Positions 53,284-62,318 of a stretch of DNA of 64,000 nt are shown here, in pieces. The notes beneath the pieces were generated by a model that saw nothing but the letters and a program-made list of their open reading frames with translations, made no database searches and was not told the DNA's origin. The DNA is from Pseudothauera hydrothermalis (GTDB lineage: Bacteria > Pseudomonadota > Gammaproteobacteria > Burkholderiales > Rhodocyclaceae). The stretch spans positions 2,852,001-2,916,000 of the forward strand of contig NZ_CP029331.1 in assembly GCF_003345255.1 (NCBI RefSeq). Direction: 5' to 3'. A program made the position numbers and the translations under genes. The stretch's first letter is position 1. Each line of letters starts with the position of its first letter.

Positions 53284-54482
53284 GGCGCCACTCGCATCTC
53301 GGCACTGCCCTCGACCACCTCGACTGCCAGGCCATCGAGCGCATTGGGCAGGTGGGTGATCATCACCGGCGCCTCAGGCACAAGACCTTCGGCGCGGACC
53401 AGCGCGCGGACCTGCTCACCATCACGGCGTTCGCCGACACGGTGTACCCGCACACCCACCAGCCGCCCGTCACGCACTTGGTAGATGCGCTCGCCGCCAT
53501 GCAGCGCGGCCCACGGCAGGCTCAACACCCCGTGCACCAGCGGGCGTTCGAGCACCGCGTTGACGAAGGCGCCCACCGGAACCGCAGCCGCTTCATCCAG
53601 GCGCAGCAGCACCTCTACGCCGCGCGCATCCGCTTCGCCGGCAATGCGTTCCAGGCGGGCAGGCAGAAGGCTGCCGCCAAACTCGGCGGTTGCACCCAGC
53701 GTCTCACCGGCGGCCAACGCGCCGCGCAACTCCTCCGCATAGATCGCCGGCACTCGGGCGCGCAAAAACAGCGCATCGGCAGGATACAGGGTGAGCAGCG
53801 CGGCACCGGCCTGCACCTGGTCGCCGGCGGCTACCTGCACTGCGCCGATACGCGCATCGAAGGCGGCACGGATTTCACCGCGCTCGGCATCGCGCTCGGC
53901 TTCGGCGAGCTTGGCCTGCAATTGCGCCAGGCGGGCGGGGTGTTCGCGGATCGCTTGTTCGCGCTGGGCCAAGGTCAGCCGTGCGCGGGCCAACTCCTCA
54001 CGCGCCTGATCCCAGGCACTCTCGGCGCTGAAGCCCTTGTCCTTGAGACGCTCGAAACGCGCCACCTTGGCCTCGGCCAGCGCCAGCAGGGTGCGTTCCT
54101 GTTCGATGGCCAGCCGGTCGGCACGCTGGCGGATCAGTTCGCGTTCCAGGTCGGCGCGCGCCAGCGCCAGACGCGGCTGCAGATCGCGCGGGTCCAGCCG
54201 CACCAGTACCGTGCCAGCCGCAACCGGCTCGCCGTCGCGCACCCGCACTTCCAGCACCCGCGCCGACACCGGCGCCGCGGCCCGCACCCGGTCGGGCGCC
54301 TCGATACGGCCATAAAGGGTCAGCGTCGGGCGCGCCGACACCGGCTGCACCGGCTGCGCAGCAACCCGCCAGATGCGCTCGCGCACTTCGACCGGCGGCG
54401 GCGCAGGTCGGGTGGCTTTGAGAATTCCAAAGCCCACCATCGCAAGCACGATGATCCCCACTGCCGCCAGACGCCGATGCAT
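53280..54482 (-). CDS. RND efflux periplasmic adaptor (membrane fusion protein)
   Basis: A 400-residue HlyD/AcrA-type adaptor with one N-terminal membrane anchor (AAVGIIVLAMVGFGILKA). The lipoyl halves are split by a long coiled-coil hairpin (about 110-205, charged and Ala/Glu-rich), followed by a beta-barrel. No lipobox, so it is held by its helix. It is the first gene of the two-gene pump operon with the RND permease (ATGA overlap). It lies downstream of an AT-rich stretch and a GC hairpin at 54513-54528. Confidence 0.9.
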   Translation of the reverse strand: MHRRLAAVGIIVLAMVGFGILKATRPAPPPVEVRERIWRVAAQPVQPVSARPTLTLYGRIEAPDRVRAAAPVSARVLEVRVRDGEPVAAGTVLVRLDPRDLQPRLALARADLERELIRQRADRLAIEQERTLLALAEAKVARFERLKDKGFSAESAWDQAREELARARLTLAQREQAIREHPARLAQLQAKLAEAERDAERGEIRAAFDARIGAVQVAAGDQVQAGAALLTLYPADALFLRARVPAIYAEELRGALAAGETLGATAEFGGSLLPARLERIAGEADARGVEVLLRLDEAAAVPVGAFVNAVLERPLVHGVLSLPWAALHGGERIYQVRDGRLVGVRVHRVGERRDGEQVRALVRAEGLVPEAPVMITHLPNALDGLAVEVVEGSAEMRVAP

Positions 54483-54512
54483 GGTGTTCCCAAACCTGAA
54501 TGAACTATGAAG

Positions 54513-54528
54513 CGGCGCCTGGGCGCCG
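54513..54528. other. Perfect GC hairpin in the leader of the adaptor gene
   Basis: CGGCGCC-TG-GGCGCCG is a perfect inverted repeat in the 66-bp gap between the DUF457 gene and the adaptor gene. An AT-rich stretch (54529-54545) lies on its upstream side for minus-strand transcription. It may be a terminator, an attenuator-like leader hairpin, or an operator. Confidence 0.4.
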
Positions 54529-54548
54529 AAAATTTTATTAGTCTATGC

Positions 54549-55655
54549 TTATTTAGATTCCGCCGCCCAGGCGCCAACTGGATCGAGCCAGCGCCGCTCC
54601 CCGCCCACCAGTTTGAACAGCCGCCACGGCCCGCTCACTTCTGCGCTGCACAAGCCGTAGCGAAATGGCAACTCGGCGCGCGCCGGCATTTCGAAACGCA
54701 GGTCACGAAACGCCGCACAGCGCCAACCGCCCGGTGCGGCCATCTCCACCCGGTCGAGCACCGGAAACAGCGCAAACCAGCGGTAAAAGGCAAAGGCTTC
54801 CGCCTCCCAGACGCTGCGCGCCAACGCTACGGCCTCACCATCGCCGAACTTGGCGCGTCGTTCCCACACCGCCTGCGTCACCGGTAGGTAGGGCGCCGAA
54901 TAGCGGCGGATGAAGTTATCCTCGGGGCCGGCCTGCATGGGTGCGCTGCGCCGGGTATTGAGATGGGCGAAGTGATAGTCGCGCCCGTCGAAAATCACCA
55001 CCGTCCAGTTGAACGGCGAAGCCGGCCGCGGGGCGGCATCCAGGGTGAGCATGGCAAGGCCCTGCGCCTGGGCATAGGCGCGCCCAGCCGCCAACGCTTC
55101 GCTGCGCCCTACCCAACCCACGCCCACCCAGCCGGCCACGGCGACCAGTGCCAGGGCGGCCGGCACCCGGCTGCGCCGCCAAATGGCGCTGGCCAGCAGA
55201 CCGCCGAGCAGGATGCCGGAGAACACCAGGTCGATGATGAAGGTGGTACCCAGCGCGAAACGCCGATCGGAGAAGGGCGCCAGCAGCATGGTGCCGAACT
55301 GGGTGATGAAGTCACCAGCAATATGGATCAGCAAGCCGCCCAAGGCCACCGGGTAAAAGGCGCGCCACGGTGGCGCGCCGCCGCGCCGCAACCGGCCGAT
55401 GCGCGACATCATTACGGCGAGCAGCAGCGCCCACAGCGGCGCGAGCAACACCGAGTGGGTCACGCCGCGGTGGCCGCGCAAGTAGGCGATTTCGGAGGCG
55501 TAGCCGAGGACGATATCGATGTCCGGGAAGGCCGCCGCAACGGCGCCTACGGCCATCGCCTGGGCAGCATGAAGCGGCGGCGTGCCGGCGCTTGCCGGGC
55601 GCGCCAACACGCGCCCTAAAAGCGCACCGGACAGGGCATGGGTCAAAGTATCCAC
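54549..55655 (-). CDS. DUF457 membrane protein (YdjM-type metal-dependent hydrolase)
   Basis: A 368-residue membrane protein. Metal-binding signatures of the LexA-binding inner-membrane hydrolase/YdjM family are present: MDTLTHALSGALLGR with His, FPDIDIVLGY with Asp residues, RGHRGVTHSVLLA and HIAGDFITQFGT. Several helices occupy residues 1-190; the remainder is a soluble C-terminal domain. Function is unknown. It lies between the two pump operons on the same strand, 51 bp after the outer membrane channel gene. Confidence 0.85.
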   Translation of the reverse strand: MDTLTHALSGALLGRVLARPASAGTPPLHAAQAMAVGAVAAAFPDIDIVLGYASEIAYLRGHRGVTHSVLLAPLWALLLAVMMSRIGRLRRGGAPPWRAFYPVALGGLLIHIAGDFITQFGTMLLAPFSDRRFALGTTFIIDLVFSGILLGGLLASAIWRRSRVPAALALVAVAGWVGVGWVGRSEALAAGRAYAQAQGLAMLTLDAAPRPASPFNWTVVIFDGRDYHFAHLNTRRSAPMQAGPEDNFIRRYSAPYLPVTQAVWERRAKFGDGEAVALARSVWEAEAFAFYRWFALFPVLDRVEMAAPGGWRCAAFRDLRFEMPARAELPFRYGLCSAEVSGPWRLFKLVGGERRWLDPVGAWAAESK

Positions 55656-55706
55656 GCGGCCTTGGAGACAGGCGGCCGGCGATGGTTCCGCGGCGCCTGC
55701 GCTCGC

Positions 55707-57101
55707 CTACTGCCAACCGCCGCCCAAGACCTTGTACAGCGTCACCCGGTTGGCCGCTTCCGCCAGGCGGGTGGCGATCAGCGTCTGCTCGGCCGCATAA
55801 AGGGTGCGCTGGGCATCGAGCAGTACCAGCAGGCTGTCTACCCCAGCCTGGCGGCGTGCCGCCGACAGCCGATGGCTTTCCTGAGCCGCGGCCACCAGCC
55901 TTTGCGCCGCATCGACGGCTTCGCCCAGACTGGCGCGTTCGGCCAGCGCGTCGGCCACCTCGCGGAAAGCGCTCTGGATGGCGCGTTCGTATTCGGCCAC
56001 CGCAATGTCGCGGCGCACCTCGGCCACATCCAGGTTAGCCGCCAGCCGCCCGCCCTCGAAGATCGGCAGACTGAGCTGAGGCAGAAAGTTCCAGGCGCGC
56101 GAGCCGCTATCGAACAAGCCATCCAGTTCGGCACTGGCGGTGCCGGCGCTGGCGGTCAGCGTAATGCGCGGGAAAAACGCGGCCCGCGCCGCGCCGATGT
56201 TGGCGTTGGCCGCGCGCAGGCGATGTTCGGCGGCCAGAATGTCCGGGCGGCGGATGAGCACTTCGGCCGGCAGGCCGGCGGGCAGCGTCGCCACCTCGGT
56301 CAAGGTGAGCTGGAAACTTGCCGGCAGCAGCGCCTCGGGCAGGCTGTCGCCCACCAGCAACGCCAGCGCGTTGGCCGCGCGCGCAACGCTGGCCGAATAG
56401 TCCGCCACATCGGCGCGCGCACGTTCCATTTCGGCCTGGGTCTGACGCAGTTCGAGCGCGGACGCCGCGCCGGCTTCAAAGCTCGCCTGGGTCAGTTCCA
56501 CCGTGGTGCGGCGCGCCGCCAGGGTACGGCGCGCCAGTTCCAGGCGCTCGCGGTCGGCGGCCAGTTGCAACCAGGCGGTGGCGGTTTCGGCCACCAGAGC
56601 GATACGCGCGCTGCGGTGCGCGGCCTCGCTGGCAAGGTATTGTTCCAGCGCGGCGTCGCGCAGGCTGCGCACCCGGCCGAAAAAGTCGATTTCCCACGCG
56701 GCGATGCCAGCGGATACCCCGTACTGGCGGCTGACCATCGACTGGCCGCTGCTATTGAGCTCCCCCGGGACGCGCTGGGCGTTCTGGCTGGCGGTCACGC
56801 CCAGCGCAGGAAACTGGTCGGCGCGCTGGATGCGGTACTGGGCGCGCGCCAACTCGATATTGAGCGCGGCCACGCGCAGGTCGCGGTTGTGTTCGAGCGC
56901 CAGTTCGATCACACGGCGCAGGCGTTCGTCGGCAAAGTACTCGCGCCAGGCAATGTCGGCCGCTGCGCGCTCACCTGTGGCAGCCTCCGCCCAGGCCGCA
57001 GGCACCGGCGCCGCCGGGCGTTGGTAATCGGGCGCCAGCGTGGCGCAGGCGCTCAGACCAAAGGTGGCGAGCGCCAGAGCGAGCAAATGGTGCCGGTTCA
57101 T
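55707..57101 (-). CDS. Outer membrane efflux lipoprotein (OprM/NodT family)
   Basis: A 464-residue trimeric outer membrane channel of the TolC superfamily. The lipobox is LSAC (signal [15 protein letters not shown], lipidated Cys in [11 protein letters not shown]). Two repeats of long helices follow, with the typical [19 protein letters not shown] and [18 protein letters not shown] segments. Its ATG overlaps the stop of the RND permease gene, so it completes a full tripartite pump. It may also serve the second pump at 50-54 kb, which has no channel of its own. Confidence 0.95.
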   Translation of the reverse strand: MNRHHLLALALATFGLSACATLAPDYQRPAAPVPAAWAEAATGERAAADIAWREYFADERLRRVIELALEHNRDLRVAALNIELARAQYRIQRADQFPALGVTASQNAQRVPGELNSSGQSMVSRQYGVSAGIAAWEIDFFGRVRSLRDAALEQYLASEAAHRSARIALVAETATAWLQLAADRERLELARRTLAARRTTVELTQASFEAGAASALELRQTQAEMERARADVADYSASVARAANALALLVGDSLPEALLPASFQLTLTEVATLPAGLPAEVLIRRPDILAAEHRLRAANANIGAARAAFFPRITLTASAGTASAELDGLFDSGSRAWNFLPQLSLPIFEGGRLAANLDVAEVRRDIAVAEYERAIQSAFREVADALAERASLGEAVDAAQRLVAAAQESHRLSAARRQAGVDSLLVLLDAQRTLYAAEQTLIATRLAEAANRVTLYKVLGGGWQ

Positions 57102-60100
57102 CGACGGGCCTCCCCGGTGTGCGCGGCCGACACGGGCGCGGCCGGCTTGTCTTTGAAAATCCGCTTGATCACCACATAGAACAGCGGCACGAAAAAGATG
57201 CCCAGCACAGTGGCCGCGATGGTGCCGCCCAACACGCCGGTACCGATGGCGTTCTGGCTGCCGGCACCCGCGCCGGTGGCAATGGCCAGCGGCAACACGC
57301 CAAAGCCGAAGGCGAGCGAGGTCATCAGGATCGGGCGCAGGCGCATGCGCACCGCCTCCAACGTGGCGGCGACCAGTTCCTTGCCTTCTTCCATTTGCGC
57401 CTTAGCGAACTCCACGATCAGGATGGCGTTCTTGGACGACAGGCCGATGGTGGCCAGCAGGCCGACCTGGAAGTAGATGTCGTTGGACAAGCCGCGGCCG
57501 GTGGCAGCCAGCAACGCACCCAGCACCCCGAGCGGCACTACCAGCATCACCGCAAAGGGCACCGACCAGCTCTCGTAGAGCGCTGCCAGGCACAAAAACA
57601 CCACCAGCAGCGACAAAGCGTACAACGCCGGCGCTTGCGAGCCGCTGCGGCGCTCCTCGTAAGAGGTGCCGGACCATTCATAGCCGATGCCCGGCGGCAA
57701 CTTGGCAATGATCTCCTCGGCCGCGGCCATGGCCTCGCCCGAAGACAGCCCCGGTGCCGCCTGGCCGAGTATTTCCATCGACGGCTGGCCGTTGTAGCGC
57801 TCCAAGCGCGGCGAGCCATAGGTCCAGTGCGCGGTGGTAAAGGCGGAAAACGGCACCATCTCGCCGGCCTGGTTGCGCACATACCACTTGTTGAGATCCT
57901 CGGGCGTCATGCGCGCCGGCGCATCGGCCTGCAAATAGACCTTCTTGATCCGTCCGCGGTCGAGGAAGTCGTTGATATAGCTGCCGCCCCAGGCGGTGGA
58001 CAGGGTGTCGTTGATATCGGCCACGCTCACCCCCAGCGCGCCGGCCTTGGCATGATCGATGTCGAGCGTCAGTTCGGCCATGTCCTCCTGACCGTTGGGA
58101 CGCACGCCGACCAGGCGTTTATCTTGCGCGGCCATACCGAGGAACTGGTTGCGCGCAGCCAGCAGCGCCTCATGCCCCAGTCCGGCGCGGTCCTGCAACT
58201 GCAGGTTGAAGCCGCCCGAAGTACCCAGTTCCAGCACTGCCGGCGGCACGAAGGCGAACACCATGGCCTCGCGTATCTGCGAAAAAGCACCCATGGCCCG
58301 CGCCACGACCGACTTCACATCCATGCCCGGCGCGCTGCGCTCGTCCCAGGGTTTCAGGTTGACAAAGCCGATGCCCATGTTTTGGCCGCTGCCGCCGAAA
58401 GAAAAACCGGCCACGGTAAACAATGCGCGCACAGTGTCCTTTTCATTTTCCAGAAAGTGCGCTTCCACCTTCTTGAGCACCTCCAGCGTGCGCTCCTGGG
58501 TGGCGCCCGCAGGCAGCATGACCTGGGTGAACATCACCCCCTGGTCCTCGTCCGGCAGGAAGGATGTCGGCATGCGCATGAACAGCACGCCCAGCACCGC
58601 GACGATGGCCACATAAATTGCCAGAAAGCGCACGCTGCGCCGCAGCATGCCGGCCACGGTGCGCTCGTAGCGCTGGGTGCCGTTATGGAACTTGAGGTTG
58701 AACCAGTGAAAGAAGCGCCCGAACGGACTGCCTTCGCCATGCTCATGCCCCTTGGCCACCGGTTTGAGCATGGTGGCGCACAAGGCCGGGGTAAACACGA
58801 TGGCCACCAGCACCGACAGCGCCATCGCCGACACGATGGTGATCGAGAACTGGCGGTAGATCACCCCGGTGGAGCCGCCGAAAAAGGCCATCGGCACGAA
58901 CACTGCGGACAGCACCAGGCCGATGCCGATCAGCGCGCCGGTGATCTGCCCCATCGAGCGGCGGGTCGCCTCCTTGGGCGGCAAGCCTTCTTCGCTCATC
59001 ACCCGTTCGACGTTCTCCACCACGACGATGGCGTCATCGACCAACAAGCCAATGGCCAGCACCATGCCGAACATGGTCAGGGTGTTGATCGAAAAGCCGA
59101 AGGCCGCCATGGCGCCAAAAGTGCCAAGCAGCACCACCGGCACCGCAATGGTGGGGATCAGCGTGGCGCGCAGGTTCTGCAAAAAGAGGTACATCACCAG
59201 AAACACCAGCACCACCGCCTCGACCAGGGTCTTGACCACCTCCTGGATGGAAATGCGCACGAAAGGCGTGGTGTCGTAGGGCACCACGTACTTCACCCCC
59301 TGGGGGAAATAGCGCTGCATTTCATCGAGTTTGGCGCGCACCGCGGTGGCGGTATCGAGCGCATTTGCCCCGGCAGCCAGGCGGATACCCACACCGGCCG
59401 CCGGCTGGCCGTTAAAGCGCGCCACCGTGCCGTAGTTTTCCGCGCCGATTTCCACCCGGGCCACATCGCGCAGGCGAACCTCTCCGCCTTCAGGCGTGAC
59501 CCGCAGCAGAATGTCCTCGAACTGCTCGACGGTCTGCAGCCGGCTTTGCGCCGTGATCGAAGCGGTGAAACCTTGGCCCGGCACCGCCGGCGTGCCGCCC
59601 AATTGACCGGCTGAAACCTGGGTGTTTTGCGCCTGGATGGCGGCGCGCACGTCACCCGGTGTGAGCCGGTAGTTGTTGAGCTTGGCCGGATCCAGCCAGA
59701 TGCGCATGGCGTATTGCGAGCCAAACACCGTGACCTCGCCCACGCCGTCGACCCGGGATAGCGGGTCCTGCACCGAGGAGACCAGAAAGTCCGACAGATC
59801 GGTGCCGGTCAGACGACCGTCTTCGGACACGAAACCGACCACCATCAAGAAGTTGCGCGCCGACTTGGCCACGCTCACACCCTGCTGCTGCACCGCCTGC
59901 GGCAATAGCGGCAGCGCGGTCTGCAACTTGTTCTGCACCTGCACCTGGGCGATGTCGGGGTCGGTGTCGGCGGAAAAAGTCAGCGTGATGGTGGCCCGGC
60001 CGTAAGAATCCGAGGTGCTGTTCATGTAAAGCAGGCCATCCAGGCCGGTCATCTTTTGTTCGATGACCTGGGTGACCGAATCTTCCACCGCCTTGGCGGA

Positions 60101-60256
60101 CGCGCCCGGATAGCTTGCGTTGATGGCAATTGCCGGCGGGGCGATGGATGGATATTGCGCCACCGGCAGACCGAGAATGGACAGGCCGCCGGCGAGCATG
60201 ATGACGATGGCAATGACCCAGGCAAAAATGGGCCGGTCGATGAAAAAGCGGGCCAT
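57098..60256 (-). CDS. RND multidrug efflux permease, AcrB/MexB type
   Basis: A 1052-residue HAE1-family transporter starting [20 protein letters not shown]. Proton-relay Asp pair in TM4 ([16 protein letters not shown]), the drug-pocket periplasmic loops of usual length, and the second-half [17 protein letters not shown] of TM10 are conserved. It closely matches AcrB/MexB/TtgB-type broad-range exporters of drugs and solvents. It is the middle gene of an adaptor-permease-channel operon under a divergent TetR regulator. Confidence 0.96.
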   Translation of the reverse strand: MARFFIDRPIFAWVIAIVIMLAGGLSILGLPVAQYPSIAPPAIAINASYPGASAKAVEDSVTQVIEQKMTGLDGLLYMNSTSDSYGRATITLTFSADTDPDIAQVQVQNKLQTALPLLPQAVQQQGVSVAKSARNFLMVVGFVSEDGRLTGTDLSDFLVSSVQDPLSRVDGVGEVTVFGSQYAMRIWLDPAKLNNYRLTPGDVRAAIQAQNTQVSAGQLGGTPAVPGQGFTASITAQSRLQTVEQFEDILLRVTPEGGEVRLRDVARVEIGAENYGTVARFNGQPAAGVGIRLAAGANALDTATAVRAKLDEMQRYFPQGVKYVVPYDTTPFVRISIQEVVKTLVEAVVLVFLVMYLFLQNLRATLIPTIAVPVVLLGTFGAMAAFGFSINTLTMFGMVLAIGLLVDDAIVVVENVERVMSEEGLPPKEATRRSMGQITGALIGIGLVLSAVFVPMAFFGGSTGVIYRQFSITIVSAMALSVLVAIVFTPALCATMLKPVAKGHEHGEGSPFGRFFHWFNLKFHNGTQRYERTVAGMLRRSVRFLAIYVAIVAVLGVLFMRMPTSFLPDEDQGVMFTQVMLPAGATQERTLEVLKKVEAHFLENEKDTVRALFTVAGFSFGGSGQNMGIGFVNLKPWDERSAPGMDVKSVVARAMGAFSQIREAMVFAFVPPAVLELGTSGGFNLQLQDRAGLGHEALLAARNQFLGMAAQDKRLVGVRPNGQEDMAELTLDIDHAKAGALGVSVADINDTLSTAWGGSYINDFLDRGRIKKVYLQADAPARMTPEDLNKWYVRNQAGEMVPFSAFTTAHWTYGSPRLERYNGQPSMEILGQAAPGLSSGEAMAAAEEIIAKLPPGIGYEWSGTSYEERRSGSQAPALYALSLLVVFLCLAALYESWSVPFAVMLVVPLGVLGALLAATGRGLSNDIYFQVGLLATIGLSSKNAILIVEFAKAQMEEGKELVAATLEAVRMRLRPILMTSLAFGFGVLPLAIATGAGAGSQNAIGTGVLGGTIAATVLGIFFVPLFYVVIKRIFKDKPAAPVSAAHTGEARR

Positions 60257-60271
60257 GGGGGATGCTCCTGC

Positions 60272-61438
60272 TCAGTTGGCCGCGCCAGCCGCGGGCGCGC
60301 CCGCCACCTGCACCTGTACGCCGGGACGCACGCGCTGCAAGCCTTCGACGATGATGCGCTCGCCGGCGGCCAAGCCTTCGCTGACCACCCACTTGTCGCC
60401 CAATGAGCGCTCGGCCTTGACGGTGCGCGCTTCGACCTTGTTTTGGTCATCGACCACCATCACCACCGCATGGCCGCGGGCATCGCGTGTCAGCGCGGCG
60501 TGGGGCACCAGCACCACATCTTGGCTGACCCCTTGTTCAAGGCGCGCACGCACATACATACCGGGCAGCAACACGCCCTCCGGGTTGGGAAACACCGCGC
60601 GCAGCGTCACACTGCCGGTGGCCTGATCCACCGCAACCTCGGAAAACGCCAGCTTGCCGACCGCGGCGTACTCGCTGCCGTCTTCCAGCAGCAGGCGTAC
60701 CGGCAGGCTGTCGGCCGCGGAGCGCGCCAGGCGCCCGGTTTGCAGATCGCGGCGCAGCTTGAGTAGTTCGGCGCTGGACTGGGTGAGGTCCACATAGATC
60801 GGGTCGAGCTGCTGAATGGTCACCAGCGCCTGCTCCTGGTTGGCGGTGACCAGCGCACCCGGCGTTACCGTCGAGCGTCCTGCGCGGCCGGCAATCGGCG
60901 CACTCACCCGGGTAAAGCCCAAATCCACCTTGGCCTTGGCCAGCGCCGCGCGGGCGCTGGCAACTTCCGCTTCGGCCAGCTTGTAGGCGGCTTGCGCTTC
61001 ATCGTTGGCCTGCTTGCTGACCGCTTCGATCTGCACCAGGCCGGCAAAACGCTCGGCTTTCAGCCGCGCGGCAAAAAGATTGGCCTCGGCGCGCGCCAGT
61101 CCAGCTGCGGCGCTGTCGTAGGTGGCCTGGTAGCTGGCCGGGTCGATCTGATAGAGCAGCTCGCCCGCTTTCACCTCGCTGCCTTCGCTAAAAAGGCGCT
61201 GTTTGACGATACCGCCGACCTGCGGACGCACTTCGGCAATCAGCGACGGCGTGGTGCGCCCGGGCAGCTCCAGCACCAGCGGCACCGCTTCCGATTTCAC
61301 GGTCAGCACCGCCACTTGGGGCGCAGGCTGCGCGCCGGCCGCTGCCTGCGGGCCTGGGCCCTTGCCGCATGCCGCCAGCAACAGGATGCTAGCGGCCATG
61401 GCCAGCACGGCTGGCATGGAGCGAAGATGAATCTGCAT
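60272..61438 (-). CDS. Membrane fusion lipoprotein of the AcrAB-OprM-type pump
   Basis: A 388-residue AcrA/MexA-type adaptor with lipobox LAAC (MASILLLAACGKG region after the signal start MQIHLRSMPAVLA). Lipoyl domain (PQVGGIVKQRLFSEGSEVKAG), coiled-coil hairpin (about 95-160) and APIAGRAGRSTVTPGALV are typical. The start at 61438 has GAGAGG 8 bases upstream; the open frame further upstream contains the TetR operator and is not coding. First gene of the operon. Confidence 0.94.
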   Translation of the reverse strand: MQIHLRSMPAVLAMAASILLLAACGKGPGPQAAAGAQPAPQVAVLTVKSEAVPLVLELPGRTTPSLIAEVRPQVGGIVKQRLFSEGSEVKAGELLYQIDPASYQATYDSAAAGLARAEANLFAARLKAERFAGLVQIEAVSKQANDEAQAAYKLAEAEVASARAALAKAKVDLGFTRVSAPIAGRAGRSTVTPGALVTANQEQALVTIQQLDPIYVDLTQSSAELLKLRRDLQTGRLARSAADSLPVRLLLEDGSEYAAVGKLAFSEVAVDQATGSVTLRAVFPNPEGVLLPGMYVRARLEQGVSQDVVLVPHAALTRDARGHAVVMVVDDQNKVEARTVKAERSLGDKWVVSEGLAAGERIIVEGLQRVRPGVQVQVAGAPAAGAAN

Positions 61439-61513
61439 TGGGGAACCTCTCGTCGGTCGGGGGGGACGGGCAACGCCGAGGGTATCAGCGCTGCCCCGAA
61501 GGATCGTTCCGGA

Positions 61514-61547
61514 TAGAACGTTCGTTCTAGAATGAACGCTCATTCTA
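61514..61547. promoter_or_regulatory. Overlapping palindromes, likely TetR-family operator
   Basis: Two inverted repeats share a TA: TAGAACG-TT-CGTTCTA at 61514-61529 and TAGAATGA-ACGC-TCATTCTA at 61528-61547. They lie between the divergent adaptor gene and the TetR gene, in AT-richer sequence, the expected place for a site bound by two regulator dimers that controls both directions. Confidence 0.75.
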
Positions 61548-61622
61548 TGTTAGCCTCAGCGCCGTCGCAAGCTCACCGCACCACGAACCAATTACTTCGA
61601 ACGTCAAATCTGGAGGATCTCC

Positions 61623-62258
61623 GTGACCGCAGCCCCCCGCGCCACCGGCGAATCGCCGCGCAGCGAAGCACGCCGTGCGCAGATTCTGGCCGCTGCGCGG
61701 GACTGCTTCCGGCGCAACGGTTTTCATGGCGCCAGCATCGCGCAAATTTGCCGTGAAGCCGGGATGAGCGCCGGCCATATCTACCATTACTTCGAAAACA
61801 AAGAAGCGATCATCGCCGCCATCGTCGAACAAGACCTCGACCGCCTGCTGACGATGACCGCCGAACTGCGCGCCGCCCCGGACATTCTGCCGGCGATCTC
61901 AGCCTGTACCGCCGACGGTGTGCGTGACAGCCTGAACGTGGATGAGGCTGCACTCAAGCTGGAGATCGTCGCCGAGGCGGCACGCAACCCGCGCGTGGCC
62001 GACATCGTCCGCACCGCCGACCGCCGCTGCCGGGAAAGTGTCACCGCCACCTTGCGCGAACACCGGCGCCAATTGGGTCTGCCGGCCGATGCCCAGTGGC
62101 TGGAGGCCACCGCCGAATTGCTCGCCATTTTGTATGACGGCCTCATGGTACGCGCGATTCGGCGGCAGGACATCCCGCGCGAAGCCATTATCTCGTTGTT
62201 CCAAAACATCATCTTGGGTGTGATCGGTTCCGCGCACCACCCCTCTAGCCCCTATTGA
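61623..62258 (+). CDS. TetR/AcrR-family regulator of the efflux operon
   Basis: A 211-residue repressor. The N-terminal helix-turn-helix is at about residues 17-65 (RRAQILAAARDCFRRNGFHG, then ASIAQICREAGMSAGHIYHY and FENKEAI). The C-terminal half is a helical ligand-binding domain. The start is a GTG at 61623 with the strong ribosome site TGGAGG ahead of it. It is divergent from the pump operon, and a tandem palindrome lies between them, so repression of the pump relieved by its substrates is the likely role, as for AcrR/TtgR. Confidence 0.92.
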   Translation: MTAAPRATGESPRSEARRAQILAAARDCFRRNGFHGASIAQICREAGMSAGHIYHYFENKEAIIAAIVEQDLDRLLTMTAELRAAPDILPAISACTADGVRDSLNVDEAALKLEIVAEAARNPRVADIVRTADRRCRESVTATLREHRRQLGLPADAQWLEATAELLAILYDGLMVRAIRRQDIPREAIISLFQNIILGVIGSAHHPSSPY

Positions 62259-62318
62259 CCGCGCCCAGCGGCGCATGCGACGCTTGGCCCCAAACCACAC
62301 GAACCTAGGGAGGGGTCC

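Noticed and set aside
57119-59614. 831-residue plus-strand frame opposite the AcrB-type gene
   Set aside because: His/Arg/Gln-rich antisense shadow; the minus strand encodes a full RND permease with all motifs.
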